Assembly (NCBI GenBank): GCA_027604705.1 | Contig: JADHYV010000009.1 | Span: forward strand, 248,001-312,000 | Source: Allomyces arbusculus | Lineage: Eukaryota; Blastocladiomycota; Blastocladiomycetes; Blastocladiales; Blastocladiaceae | DNA: 64,000 nucleotides | Direction: 5' to 3' | In this document: positions 43,487 through 54,454 of the stretch, piece by piece | How positions within the stretch are numbered: position 1 is the stretch's first letter | Layout of the letters: each line of letters begins with the position of its first letter | Position numbers and translations under genes: made by a program | The notes under the pieces: generated by a model | The model's input: only the letters and a program-made list of their open reading frames with translations | Databases searched by the model: none | Told to the model about the DNA's origin: nothing

Positions 43487-45788
43487 TTATGCTGTTGCTG
43501 TTGCTGCTGTCGCTTCCACGACGACTTCAGCAGCCTTGGCAATAGCAACTCGTCGCTGCTGCCACGCGCGCCACATCTGCACGGCCGGAATCACGACCCA
43601 TAGCCGCCACCAGACGGTCGTCCACTCGCGGAACCACGCGACGAGCGACCCGCCGCCCGCACTCCCTTGCTCCTCATCCAGTCCCACCGCCACTGCGGCC
43701 GCTGCGGCACTTGACCCGACCACCGGCAGATCCACCACCCACCCAACAATCCACGCCATCACCGACCTGCGCAACGGCGCATGCCTCCCAACGACCGCAT
43801 ACCACGCCTGCTGCCTGAACTTAGGCAAATTCCGACCGCCCAACGCACGGTGCACGCCCGAGACCAAATTCATCGTCCTCATCACCAGCAACATGTCCCG
43901 CGGCACGCCCTCGAGGAAATCCACCGCGTCCTCGAGCGAGAACCCCTTGAACGCCGCCTTCAGGTGCGCGCGGTCGGCGGGGGTCAAGTCGTCGCCGAGC
44001 TGCGTGCCCGTGGGCGACCCGCGTGCGTGGCCCGCAAACATGAGTGGGAAGAACCGCCAGTATTTGGCGCCACCCTCGCCGAGTCGCGATCCGGCAGATT
44101 CGAGGAGCTGGTCGTTGGACGTGAGGATCCCAACCCAGAGGTCGCAGTAGGTATGCCGGAAGGACGGGGATAGGGTGCGGTAGAGGCCGTGGTCGAGGAG
44201 GACAAGTTGCGGGATCGCCGGGTCGTGCGGGCTTGGGCGGACGAGCATGTTGCCCGGGTGCTAATGACGTCAGAGAGCATGAGTGCGCGGTGGCGGTGGA
44301 GATGCGAGAGGAAAATGTGCAAGAGTTACGGTACCGGATCACAATGAATCTCGCCATGGACGAAAATCATGTCGGCAAAGACGTCGATCAGCGACTGCTG
44401 CAGGTACTCGACATCCATCCCCTGCCGGTGCAATTCCGCCACGTTCGTGATGCGCGTGCCGTGAATAAACTCCATGGTCAGGACGTGCGCCGTCGTCAAG
44501 GGCCAGTACACATCCGGAATATGGAAATCCACGGCGCGGTTCGCGAACCGCTGCTGCGCGCGCTCAGCGTTGCGCGCCTCGTGCCGGAAATCGAATTCTT
44601 GCGTCAGGTTCTCTTCGAATTCCTTGACGACCCAGGCCTAGATCATCGACGCAGGGGTGCCAGTTTAGCGAGTGATTCGCGTGGGTAAATAAGAGAGATG
44701 CGGGGTTTATACGAGTTGGAATTCCGGGAACGCAGTCGATACGAGCCGCGTCAGGGCCGACATGCACCAAATATCGATGCGGAAATTGCGCTGCACTTCC
44801 TTGTACTGCACTTTCACAGCGACTTCGCGGCCGTGTTTGGTCACGGCGCGGTGCACTTGCGCAAGTGAGGCCGCGGCCATCGGCGTCTCGTCAAACTCGA
44901 GGAAAAACTCTTGGAGATTGGTCGAATCGCGTTAGCCATCAATTCGCGGCCCAACTTGCACAAAAAGAGAGCAGATTGTAAGACGAACCGGACGGGAAGG
45001 CGCCAAACTCGCGCTGAAACACCTCAATCACTTCCTCGTACGGGTGGAACGGCGCCTGCAAGAGCTCGGACAAGTCAGAGCGTGGCATCAGGCCAGTCCC
45101 GGGTGGAGAAGTGTCACACCTTGTCTTGCAACACCGAAAGTGTGTCGGTATACTCCTTAGGCACCATGCGCACGAGCGATCCGACGTGCTGTGCGGCCTT
45201 GTTGTAGATGCCGCCGTGGTTCCGGCACAGCCAGAGCAGTAGATTCGCGCTACGCGTCCACGACCCCGTCAGCATCGGTCTCCACCCTCTTCAATCCAAA
45301 TCTTTTCAACCGTACCTTCGCTGATGCACCTGCGCCCTCAGCCGTGCATACTCGTCGCTCGCGATCCCCAAGTGCCCATGCTGGAAATACAGCCATTTGT
45401 AATCGGCCATGATCGCCGCGGTCGTGCCAAACGTCATGACCGACCGCACGACCGCGCGCGCCGCGATGCGTAACCGCTCCACCACCGGCTCGTGTCGGAA
45501 CATGGCGTCGTCGGCCGCATCGAGCGTACGCAGCGCCGCGTACGTGCCGAGCGCGGTACCGCCGAGCGTGCCGGCCACGAGCGTCGTCCATACGGGGTGT
45601 CGGCGGAACCAGGATTTGGGTGCGGCGCGGGCGCCCGCTGGGGGCGGTGGTGGGTGCGGGCGCGGGTGCGTGCGGAGCGCGCGCCATGGTGGAATGGTGT
45701 GCGGCCGTGCGATGCATGCCGAGGACACGGGCGGGCGCGCGGCGAGCGCGCGCAGGCCGGGGGACTGGAAGACGGCCGACCGCCACAT
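43487..45788 (-). CDS. ADCK1/Mcp2-type ABC1 (UbiB) family atypical kinase
   Basis: Six exons read leftwards: 45788-45316, 45249-45120, 45055-44989, 44909-44713, 44637-44335, 44260-43487, giving 647 residues. The N-terminus (MWRSAVFQSPGLRALAARPP) looks like a mitochondrial presequence, followed by a transmembrane-like helix. Kinase features are present: the Ala-rich loop MAAASLAQVH, VAVKVQYKEV with the ATP lysine, the EFDFRHEARNAER region, HGEIHCDPHPGN as catalytic loop, and LVLLDHGLY in place of DFG. The ABC1-specific KxGQ motif is changed to KAAQ (in IYNKAAQHVGSL). A second hydrophobic segment lies near the C-terminus. Yeast Mcp2 and human ADCK1 act at the mitochondrial inner membrane and affect lipid and coenzyme Q homeostasis. 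The third acceptor (CCAAG at 44910) is weak but keeps the frame and the family motif. Confidence 0.85.
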
Positions 45789-46342
45789 CTTGTGCGACCG
45801 TGCCGACCGTAACAATGATTGGGCGTGATCACGGTCTTGAGCTGTGCTTGTGGTGCACTTGCAGAACGCCGCTTTGTTCGTGAATGCTTGCTCAAGTCGC
45901 CGCGCGCGGTGCTGGTCGTGCTCCTGCTGCTGCTGCCCGTCGCCGCCTCGAGTCGTTGCAGCGTCGCTTGCCGAGCGGAGTAACCGGCATGGTTGGTGTG
46001 GTGCAGCTGGCCGGCCGATCGGTGTGCGGTGGTGGAGATCACCAGCTGCATCGCCGGCATGACAAAGCGGTGTGTTACGTAAGTTAGAAGCGAAATCATG
46101 GCAACACGCCACGTGCGAATGCTGCGAGGCATGAGACGCGTCCTGCCCCCTCCCTGCCGGCCAGTTTTCGCCGTCCCTCGCGCCGGCGCCTCGACCAACG
46201 TCGGCAAGCTGCAGTCAAGCACGGCATGAGCGCGATGTCTCCCACACGGATGACCAGCATTTGAGCGTTACAAAACGACCTATATCATCCGCAAACCGCT
46301 GCGAACTCGCCCACCTCCGTCACGCCGCCGCGCTCCACAACA
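45789..46342. other. Intergenic, 554 bases
   Basis: Upstream of the ADCK1-like gene and downstream of the Thi20-like stop. No gene is supported. Confidence 0.5.
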
Positions 46343-48406
46343 TTACCACTCGACGTTCCACCCCATCTCCCAGAACCCGCACTCGAGCACCGTCGCCTTG
46401 CGGAACGTGTCCACCAACGCCTCGATCCGCTTGGGCGCATGCCAGACGCCATACTCGACGGCCAGCCGCTCGAGCAACACTTCGCCGTCGCGCACCGCCT
46501 GCTGATAATCGTTATCGGCGTAATTGCAAATCCACTTCCAGTACCGGTTTTTCTTGTGGTCCTTGACGGTCGCTTCGCTCGTGTACAGGTCCATGCCAAT
46601 ATCGCCGTACCCGAGCAGGCACGGTGCGAGCGCAGCACGCAGGTCAAGCAAGTCGCCGGCCATGCCGCGGTCGAGCGTGAACCGCGTGTAGGCCAGGTTT
46701 GGGCGCGCCTCTTTGGTGGCCGAGAGTTCGGCCTTGGAAATGCCCCATTCGGCGCAGTAATCAACGTGCAGTTGCGACTATCCGGGAGATCGAACGCGTT
46801 AACGATGATCCACTTGACGCCAATTCGACATCGCAAAAAGGAACCGTACCTCGCGCGCAATGTGGCACACTATCTCGGCCGAAAACACCGTGTCGGCCAT
46901 CGACTGCGCCTTGTAGGCAGCCAGCGCATTGCACCGCGCGAAATGCGTCAGGAAAATGTAGTCTTGCGTGAGGTAGTGCCGGAACGAAGCTTCGGGCAAC
47001 GTGCCGTCGGCCATGCCCAAAACAAACTTGTGCTTGGTGTAGGCGTGCTACATACAGAGCCCAGATCAGGTCAGTACGATCCGAAAAGCGGCGCCGCTGG
47101 ATGACAGAGACAACGAACCCATTCGGCCGAGCACGCATTCTTGAGCAACTGCACAAACGACCGCTGCGTCGGAATCAGCCGCGACTCGACGCGCCAGCCA
47201 TAGTCGCTCAGCACCACGACGCGGTCCTCGACCGCTGCCTCCACCTCCTCGTCAGCAGCCGCGACCACTTTCCCGTTCGCCACCGACTCATCCACGTATC
47301 CCTCAGGCCCAGGCAAGTAGTCCTCGAGCAGTGCCGTCGCCGCTGTGGCAGACCGCAAATGGAACGCGTGGTTCAGCGGCCCGTGCCCTTGGCCGAGCGG
47401 CAACGCATGCACGATCGCTTGGTGCGTGTACGCGACCCCACGACGCACCGCGTCAGGCACGGTCGCGCCCGACGCCAAGAGCGCCGTGATGGCCGCCGAC
47501 AAGGTACACCCGGTCCCGTGCGTGTTGAGCGTCTTGACGCGCGCCGACTTGAAGAGCGTGTACTCGCCCGTCTTACCGTCGTAGAGGACATCGATCACGA
47601 TCCCGCCTTGCGCGGTCGCCTCGGCGTCTTCGTCACCCAGGGGCTCGAGGGTGACCGGGTCGAGCGCGAGGTGGCCGCCCTTGATCAGGACGTACCGCGG
47701 GCCAAGCGTGTGCAGTGCTGCGGCGGCAGCTTTCATGTCGGCGATCGACCGGATACGCTCGGGGAGGTCTGGCGAGCGGTCGGGAACGTGCTGCAGCAGC
47801 ACGTCGGCCTCGGGCGCGTTAGGCGTGATCAGCGTCGCGAGCGGGAGAAGGGACGCGACGAGTGCCGAGACGGCGTCGGGCGCAAGCAGGTGCGCACCAG
47901 AGGTGGCGACCATGACGGGGTCGACGACCAGGTACGGGATTGGCGCGGTGCGAACGAGGTCGGCGACGGTTTCGATGAGCGAGGCCGAAAAGAGCATGCC
48001 TGTGGGACGGTGCACGAGGAGTTAGGGTCCTGTGGCGAAGTTGCCGATGTGGGCTCATCGCTGCAACAACGCACCAGTCTTCATGGCGTCAACGCCGAGA
48101 TCCGAAACGACGGCCGTGAACTGCGCGCGCACAAAATCTTCGGGCACGGCGTGGATGCCCGTGACGCCGAGCGTGTTCTGTGCGGTGAGCGCCGTCAAGA
48201 CTGGTAAAAGAGCGGTAGTCAGCCAAACTTGATGAGTTGATGATCGCGCGCGCGCAAGAACGGCATCGACGCGCACCCGACATGCCGTAGGTTGCGAGCG
48301 CTGTGAACGTCTTGAGGTCGGCCTGGATCCCGGCGCCGCCGCCGCTGTCGGACCCGGCGACGGTTAGAGCGCGCGGCACCTTGGTGGGGTTGATGGTCGT
48401 GGACAT
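46343..48406 (-). CDS. THI20: Thi20-like HMP/HMP-phosphate kinase fused to TenA thiaminase-type domain
   Basis: Five exons read leftwards: 48406-48277, 48200-48075, 47999-47119, 47047-46850, 46777-46343, giving 589 residues. Residues 1 to about 300 are Thi[52 protein letters not shown], and the [17 protein letters not shown] anion hole and base. Residues about 360-589 are Ten[39 protein letters not shown], the catalytic Cys in [14 protein letters not shown] and the Glu in [10 protein letters not shown]. The fusion matches yeast Thi20/21, which phosphorylate hydroxymethylpyrimidine for thiamine synthesis and salvage it from degraded thiamine. All introns are 71-76 bases. TIM50 is divergent across 660 bases. 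I found no TPP riboswitch in that region. Confidence 0.93.
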
Positions 48407-49066
48407 GGCGGCTCGAGTACGCAGCTAACGCGCGAGCAGCTGGGAGAGAGCGTGCAGAGTCCTAGTCGGCCTTTATACTGGCTGCGCTTGCGAAAACGCG
48501 GTGGAGGGTCGGTGATCAGGCCTTGACGAGGTTGGCGGTGGTGGTTGCTCGGACAAATGGCCCACAGTGGTCGCGGCGGTGGCGCAATAGTTGTTGAAGA
48601 AGGGCTCGCGTGCGGGCAAGTGCACCACGCAAGTTTGCTTGGGGTTGGCCGGGAATCCCTGTGACAAATCGAGAGGATCGACAGGATGGTGCTGGTCGTG
48701 CCGCTTGTCGTGCAGCTCGCTGGGATCGAGCTGTCAGGCGCGGTGGGCGACAGTGTCTCCCCACGTTGGGTTATGTTCACGTGGCGTCAGCTGCCCGCGA
48801 TCTCTCCTTGCCCACCGCACAAACGAAACGAGAGCGATCACGGCTGGCCACCTTGCTGACCTTGGCCAACCACCACCACCACCTCCTCGTCGGGCCCGGC
48901 CAGCATCTTGCAATCTGCGACGACATTCGGCCTCATCCACGACAATCCCGCGACTGCAACTTGCCGCACCCTGCACTCGTCGTTCGTGGCGAGCACCCAG
49001 CGTGATTGGACCATCAGCAGCGCCCCGACTGCACCAACTACCGAGCCAGTAATTCACCATTCCACC
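48407..49066. other. Divergent intergenic region, 660 bases
   Basis: Shared upstream region of the Thi20-like gene (minus) and TIM50 (plus). No gene and no complete riboswitch are seen. Confidence 0.5.
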
Positions 49067-50521
49067 ATGCTGAGCACTGTGCTCCTGCCGCGCGCGATCT
49101 CTGCGACTGCCAGGCCTGCTGCACTGCGCGCTGCTGCGACGGCGATCGCGTCAACCCGCCGCGCGTTTGGCGCTACCGCGTTTGCGCGCGCCGACGACAA
49201 CAAGAAGCCGCTGCCCAACCTCAACATTGGTCAAGGCCTCGCGTCGCAGACATTGCTCGGCCAGGTCGCGGCCGAGCAGGCCGAACGCGCTGCCTCCGAG
49301 TCCGCATCCGCATCTGCCAGTGATGCCGATCCCGCCGCCAGCAAGCCCGAAGCCGACGCCGACGGCAGCACCTCATCGACCGACCGGAAAAAGGCGCGCA
49401 AGGCCAAGTCGAGCGACGACGGCATGACCCCCGCGCAGAACCTGGCCTCGAACGTGTTCCTCGTCGCACTCGTCGCCGGCACCGTCTACTACTTTGGCCG
49501 CCCCGACGACGACCATCCGGACAAGTCGTGGTCGCCCTCGGCCATGTGGGATCGCGCCAAGGACCGCGTCTCGGCCATGACCAAGGAGTACACGACGCCC
49601 GCCTTTGAAAAGCTGCTGCCGGACCCGTTGCCGCCGGGCTACCAGCGCGAGTACACGCTCGTCATCAACCTCAACGACACGCTGATCCACTCGGAGTGGA
49701 CGTCGCAGCACGGGTGGCGTGTCGCCAAGCGCCCGGGCATCGACTACTTCCTCGGTTACCTGTCGCGGTTTTACGAGATTGTCGTCTTCACGCGGTCGCA
49801 AGGCTTTACGGCCTACCCGATCATCGACAAGCTCGACACCTACCAGGGAATCACCTACCGCCTGTTCCGCGACGCGACGCACTACCATAACGGCAAGCAC
49901 GTCAAGGACCTGTCGCGGCTGAACCGCGACCTGTCGAAGGTCGTGATCATGGACTGGGACGAGGACGCCTACTCGCTGCAGCCCGAGAACGCGATCCATC
50001 TCGATAGGTGGGACGGGAAACCCACGGCTCGGTCGCTCAACGACTACATCCCCTTCCTCGAAATGATTGCGCTGTCCGGTGTGCCTGACGTGCGCCCGAT
50101 CCTGCAGTCATACCAGGGCGCCGACGTGCCCACCAAGTTTGCCGAGCGCCAGGCCGAATACCGCCGCCGGATCGCCGAGGAACTGAAAAAGGCCGAGGAG
50201 GAGGCACACGCCAATGCGTCGTCGCGGTCGGGCGGGCTGTTGGGGCTGCTGGGTGGCGGTAAGGGCATGGCGCTGCGCCGGCAGCAGGAGCAGCAAATGG
50301 ACCTGTTCCGGCACTCGCAGCTCATGCAAAAGCAGTTTGAGGAGGAAGCGGCCATGATCAAGGCCGAGGCCGACAAGGCGCGCGCCGCGCAAGAGGAGCA
50401 GCTTAAGGCCATGAAGGAGGCGATGGCCAAGAAAACGACGCTTTACGCCTACATTCGCGATAACGTCATGGGGCCACCGCCGGCGATGCCGATGCCGCCG
50501 GTCGACGCACCGCAGCCGTAG
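49067..50521 (+). CDS. TIM50: TIM50, receptor subunit of the TIM23 presequence translocase
   Basis: Intronless frame of 484 residues. I chose the ATG at 49067 because it begins a presequence-like stretch (MLSTVLLPRAISATARPAAL). One transmembrane helix lies at about residues 125-145 (SNVFLVALVAGTVYYFG), then the intermembrane-space FCP1/NIF-like phosphatase fold: TLVINLNDTLIHSEWTSQHG, VAKRPGIDYFLGYLSRFYEI, VVFTRSQGFTAYPIIDKLD, VIMDWDEDAYSLQPENAI. The catalytic DxDx motif is NLND, so the first Asp is lost, as in many Tim50 proteins, which act as receptors and not phosphatases. A charged C-terminal helix (residues about 360-460) and a Pro/Met tail extend it beyond the core. Tim50 takes preproteins from the TOM complex and gates Tim23. 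Confidence 0.95.
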   Translation: MLSTVLLPRAISATARPAALRAAATAIASTRRAFGATAFARADDNKKPLPNLNIGQGLASQTLLGQVAAEQAERAASESASASASDADPAASKPEADADGSTSSTDRKKARKAKSSDDGMTPAQNLASNVFLVALVAGTVYYFGRPDDDHPDKSWSPSAMWDRAKDRVSAMTKEYTTPAFEKLLPDPLPPGYQREYTLVINLNDTLIHSEWTSQHGWRVAKRPGIDYFLGYLSRFYEIVVFTRSQGFTAYPIIDKLDTYQGITYRLFRDATHYHNGKHVKDLSRLNRDLSKVVIMDWDEDAYSLQPENAIHLDRWDGKPTARSLNDYIPFLEMIALSGVPDVRPILQSYQGADVPTKFAERQAEYRRRIAEELKKAEEEAHANASSRSGGLLGLLGGGKGMALRRQQEQQMDLFRHSQLMQKQFEEEAAMIKAEADKARAAQEEQLKAMKEAMAKKTTLYAYIRDNVMGPPPAMPMPPVDAPQP

Positions 50522-50884
50522 TTTGCTGGTGGAGGTGCGTTGTCTTGTTTCGTCGTGCCGTCGCGTCTTCTCGAGCGGTGTCTCACGTTGTTTCGACTCG
50601 CATTAGTCGGCGCGCGCATGCCAGCCGTTGCGCGTTTTCTTGCCCTTTTGTGTTTGTTTTGTTCCTAGTGTTTTAGAATCTATTTTGGTTCGCGGTGACG
50701 ATGGTTCGACTTGCCCATGAGCTCGTGAGAGGCGACTGGTCTTCATCGTCAAGTCATTTGCGGGAACGGGGTCGACGGTGCGCGCGCTGGTCCGCCGATC
50801 ACCACTGGCGCGTGCCATCGTCGACCTGACAGAACTCGCCACCGCTCGCACCACGACCGCGCCACCAACCCCCTGCAATCAGCT
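50522..50884. other. Intergenic, 363 bases
   Basis: Between the TIM50 stop and the first receptor gene. Presumed promoter of receptor copy A. The GCACTCGA box seen before the other copies is not found here. Confidence 0.5.
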
Positions 50885-53800
50885 ATGTCAACAATGCCGA
50901 CCACTCGACCGCCAACGCGCCGGTCCATATCGGCCACGTCGGTCACCTCGATCGCGTCCGGTTTGACCTCGACCAACGACCGACCCGTCCTCTCAGGCCG
51001 CGTCGCCGAAATTTCCGAGGACGAGGCCGAGCAAACGCGGAAATGGACGCGGATTGCACTCGCGGCTGCGGCCGTCGTAGTGCTCGCCGGGATTGGTCGG
51101 TATCACGCACGCCCATCACGGTTCCGATCACGTTATTGACCCCCGACCGATCCTTGCCCAACAGGGTGTGCCGTGGGTCTCTTCTTTGTCCTGCACAGCG
51201 TCGAAATGGACAAGTACCACAAGAACTGGGCGTCGCTGTGTGAGGAGAACGTGCGCCTGCTCGATGTCGCGTTCAATCGCCGGTTGTCGTCGTCGGTACG
51301 CATCGCTGGCCGTGTCACCGACGACGAGTCCTTTTTTGCTAATGATTAGATGGTACTTTGTTTGACTAGCTGTTGAACGTTGCGGCCTACGTGCACGCGG
51401 TACCCGAAGTGTCGCAAGGCGCGCAACCACGTCCTCGGCCCGTTGCGAATGTGTTTGACCCGGCTGACGCTATGCTCCACGGTAGACAATCTCATGATCT
51501 TCACGCAGCTCTCGTCGTTTGACCCCACGCTCCTCTACAGTATCTCCAATGCGCCCGTCCTCTCGTACGACGAGATTCCGGCATTTGAAGCGCGGTACGG
51601 CGCGACTTTGTGGCCGCGTCCGCTCCCGCCAAAGGAAGGGGTCCTCGTACACGGCCGCGCCGTCGTATCGCCTGTGCTATTCATTTACCCGCCGTCCGTG
51701 ATCCGATCAATTTTGGGGTTCAACCAGATGAGCAACGCGCCACGGCGCGACGCGATCCTGGCCCTGCTGCAGTCGCCAACAATGCGCATGTCGATTTCGG
51801 ATCCGATCGGGGTGATCCCGACCAACGCGCGCGGGTTTATTGTGTGGGTGAAGGCCATGAACCGCACGACGGTCGACGCGGACACGCCGTTTGCTCAGTG
51901 GATTGCCGCTGCGACGATCGAAGTCTCGACGCTGCTCAAATCGTCGCTCGGGTCCCGCAGTGCTGAGCGTGGTGTCTACGTAGATGTGATCCACCCGACG
52001 GGCGAGTTGGTCTTCACGACCTTGCCCACTAACATGTCCAAGCGCGGTCTCGACGCGCACAATTACACGATCCCGGTGCTCAATCAGCACTGGACCGCCG
52101 TCTGCTGGGCGTCGCCGCACTTCCACGGGTCCATGGTCACGGCGTGGCCGATCGTCGTGGGCGTAATCCTGCTCGTGTTTTTCCTGCTCGCCGCGGAATT
52201 CGCGCGCCGCGCAATCTTGCGGTACATAACCGCCAAGCACTTGCTGCGCCGGTATCAGATCCAGGACCAGTTGTTGTCAACGCTGTCGCGGTACTCAAAG
52301 GCCATCATCGAAGCCCTCCCCGACTGTCTGCTGGTCGTGAACGCGCACGGCCGGATTCTGGGGATCAACGAGGCCGTGCTCGACATGACGGGGTACTCGG
52401 TCGCTGAACTCGAGGCGATGCCCATCGACCAGCTCGTGTTCCCAAAACTGCTCGATTTGGGGATTCACGCGTCGCCCATCTCGACCGCCGGCGACACGCT
52501 CGTGCTAGACTCGACGCCGACACCACACACGCCAGCGGCGGCACCGCACGCCGTCGATCCGGCCAGTCGTGCCGGATTCGTCCCGCCCACACCGCCCGGT
52601 CGCGCGACCGACCGCACGTCGGCCATGCCGCCACCGCCACCTTCGTCGCGCAGCCAGCGCGTGCACATCCCCGATTCGGCAGGTACGACGACGGCCGGGA
52701 CGACGATGGCCGTTCCTGACGGCGCTGACGACGACGCGGCAAGTCTCCTGGAAGTCGGCTTTTTCGAGGGCACCGTGCGGCGCAAAGACGGCACGTTCTT
52801 CCCGGCGTCCATTTCCGTGAACGCCGCGGGCGATGCGATGCGCGACGGCGACCCGCGCGCGATTCTCGACCACGCTGTGGAAGTCGGGATGACGCCGCTC
52901 AGTCGGTCGCGCAATGGTGGCGGGACCGTGCGCGTTTTTGATACGGCGATCGCGCAGGTCGTGCTCTTCCACGACATTTCCGACCAAATGGACATGCAGC
53001 GCGCAGCGGCCGCGGCCAAGCACGACGAGCGTGAGGCGACAAGGAGTAAAGAGTCGCTGTTGCGGTTCTTGGCGCGGTCGCTGTTTCCGCAGACGCTCAC
53101 GGTGCACTCTGCACTGCGCGCGGTTCAGCGGTACCTGCGCGATTTGGGGATGGGGGTCGGGTTGGCTGGCAGTGGCGATGGCGGTGGGGTAGTATCGGAG
53201 ACGCGTGCCACGTCGCTCGTGTCGAGCGCGTCGGTGTTAGAGGAGATCGACGCGGCCGAGGCCACGGCAATGCATATGGTGCTGCTCATGGAAGACCTCG
53301 CGCTGTTTATCGGCACGCCGTTCCCGGCGCGGTACGCCGAGCAGACGCCCGGAACGCCGCTGCGCGCGATCATGCAGGACGGACTGGATGCGCGTAAGGA
53401 CGTGACGGGCGCCAAGCGCATGGCGATCACCAAGAGCGTCGACCCAGCAAATACCGTGATTGGTGGGGAATTGACCCAGTTGCGGCTTCTGGTCGCGAAA
53501 ATGCTGTTTCTCGGATCGTCGGTCGCGCTGCCGGACTCGACGTGGGTCGTGCAGTACACGATCACAGACAAGGGGCGGGAGTCGGCGGGCCGTTCGCAAG
53601 CGCCTGCGTCACCGGCGCCGTCCGTGTCCAGCGAGTCGTCGTCATCGGCGTCGTCGTGCTCGATTGCACCCGTGGCAGGTGCATCGCAGGCCCGGTGCTT
53701 GCAGCGTCGCGATCCCGCGATCGCGCTAGTCTCCCCAACGATGCCCATGCCGGCGCCGCCGGGGCCGGAACGCATGGTTCCGCTCTCGATTAATTTGCGG

Positions 53801-54168
53801 CAGCGGCTGTCGGCCATGGACAAGGCGCTGATTCTCGACGATCTCGAGCTGAGCTTGAAGCACGGGTCGAGCGGGTCCGAGTTTGGCAATTTGGCGCTGA
53901 CATATCTCGGGCTGGCCAGATTTGTCAAGCGGATTGGCGGGATGCTTGGGCGGTCCGGGGATCCGGTCACGGGCAGTTGTACGCTCGACGTCGAGGTACC
54001 CGGTTTTGCGGGTGGTGGAGAAGCGCGTGCGGTCGTAATCCTGACCCGGATGGAACGATCGAGTAGGTGCCGTTGTCGCGAATCCACGCGTGGGCGACGT
54101 TTCCAACCTCAAGTCGGCCGGATGACGAGGCTAGAGCGGGCCGGAGACCGCGGGAGCAGCGGCCGTAG
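50885..54168 (+). CDS. Receptor copy A: CHASE-like sensor, PAS, pseudo-histidine-kinase
   Basis: Five exons: 50885-51095, 51165-51295, 51370-51418, 51486-53995, 54067-54168, giving 1000 residues. The third intron starts GC instead of GT (51419). The order is: Ser/Thr-rich cytosolic start, TM1 (about 54-80), an outer domain of about 265 residues (LSYDEIPAFEARYGATLWPRPLP, GVIPTNARGFIVWVKAMNRT) that resembles CHASE sensing domains, TM2 (about 346-368), PAS/PAC (AIIEALPDCLLVVNAHGRIL to QVVLFHDISDQ, about 394-635), then a kinase-core-like region. Where a histidine kinase has SHEIRTPL, this has FLARSLFPQTL with no His. The N box and G boxes are also unrecognisable. The last short exon ends EVPLSRIHAWATFPT, found again in copy B. 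No receiver domain follows. Signal and output are unknown. Confidence 0.78.
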
Positions 54169-54383
54169 TAGCAACAGCAAAAGAGGGGTCCTGCGGAGGC
54201 AGGGAGTAGATCAAAAAGAGAATGATTTTACTAATTGTTTGTGGACACACACGTCTGGAGGACACCCGAGGTGTGCTGGTGTGCACGGCGACCTCAGACC
54301 ACATGCAAAACCACCGATTGCACCGAGCCTTCAATCCGACCCTCATTTGTCCCATGAGACGCGCGCGTCGTGCCAAAGCACCC

Positions 54384-54391
54384 GCACTCGA
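54384..54391 (+). promoter_or_regulatory. Shared GCACTCGA box before receptor copy B
   Basis: GCACTCGA lies 71 bases before the copy B start codon. The same eight bases occur 66 and 72 bases before the starts of copies C and D, within partly similar surroundings. It could be a binding site or just duplicated flank. Confidence 0.35.
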
Positions 54392-54454
54392 ATTGGGAGC
54401 GGCAATTACCCAACATCATCCCCAACACTGCCGTCGGTCGCCGACACCGCCGCG

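Noticed and set aside
48407-48900. A TPP riboswitch upstream of the Thi20-like gene
   Set aside because: A GGCCTGATC-like stretch exists on the minus strand near 48520, but there is no CTGAGA element or matching stem, so the core is absent.
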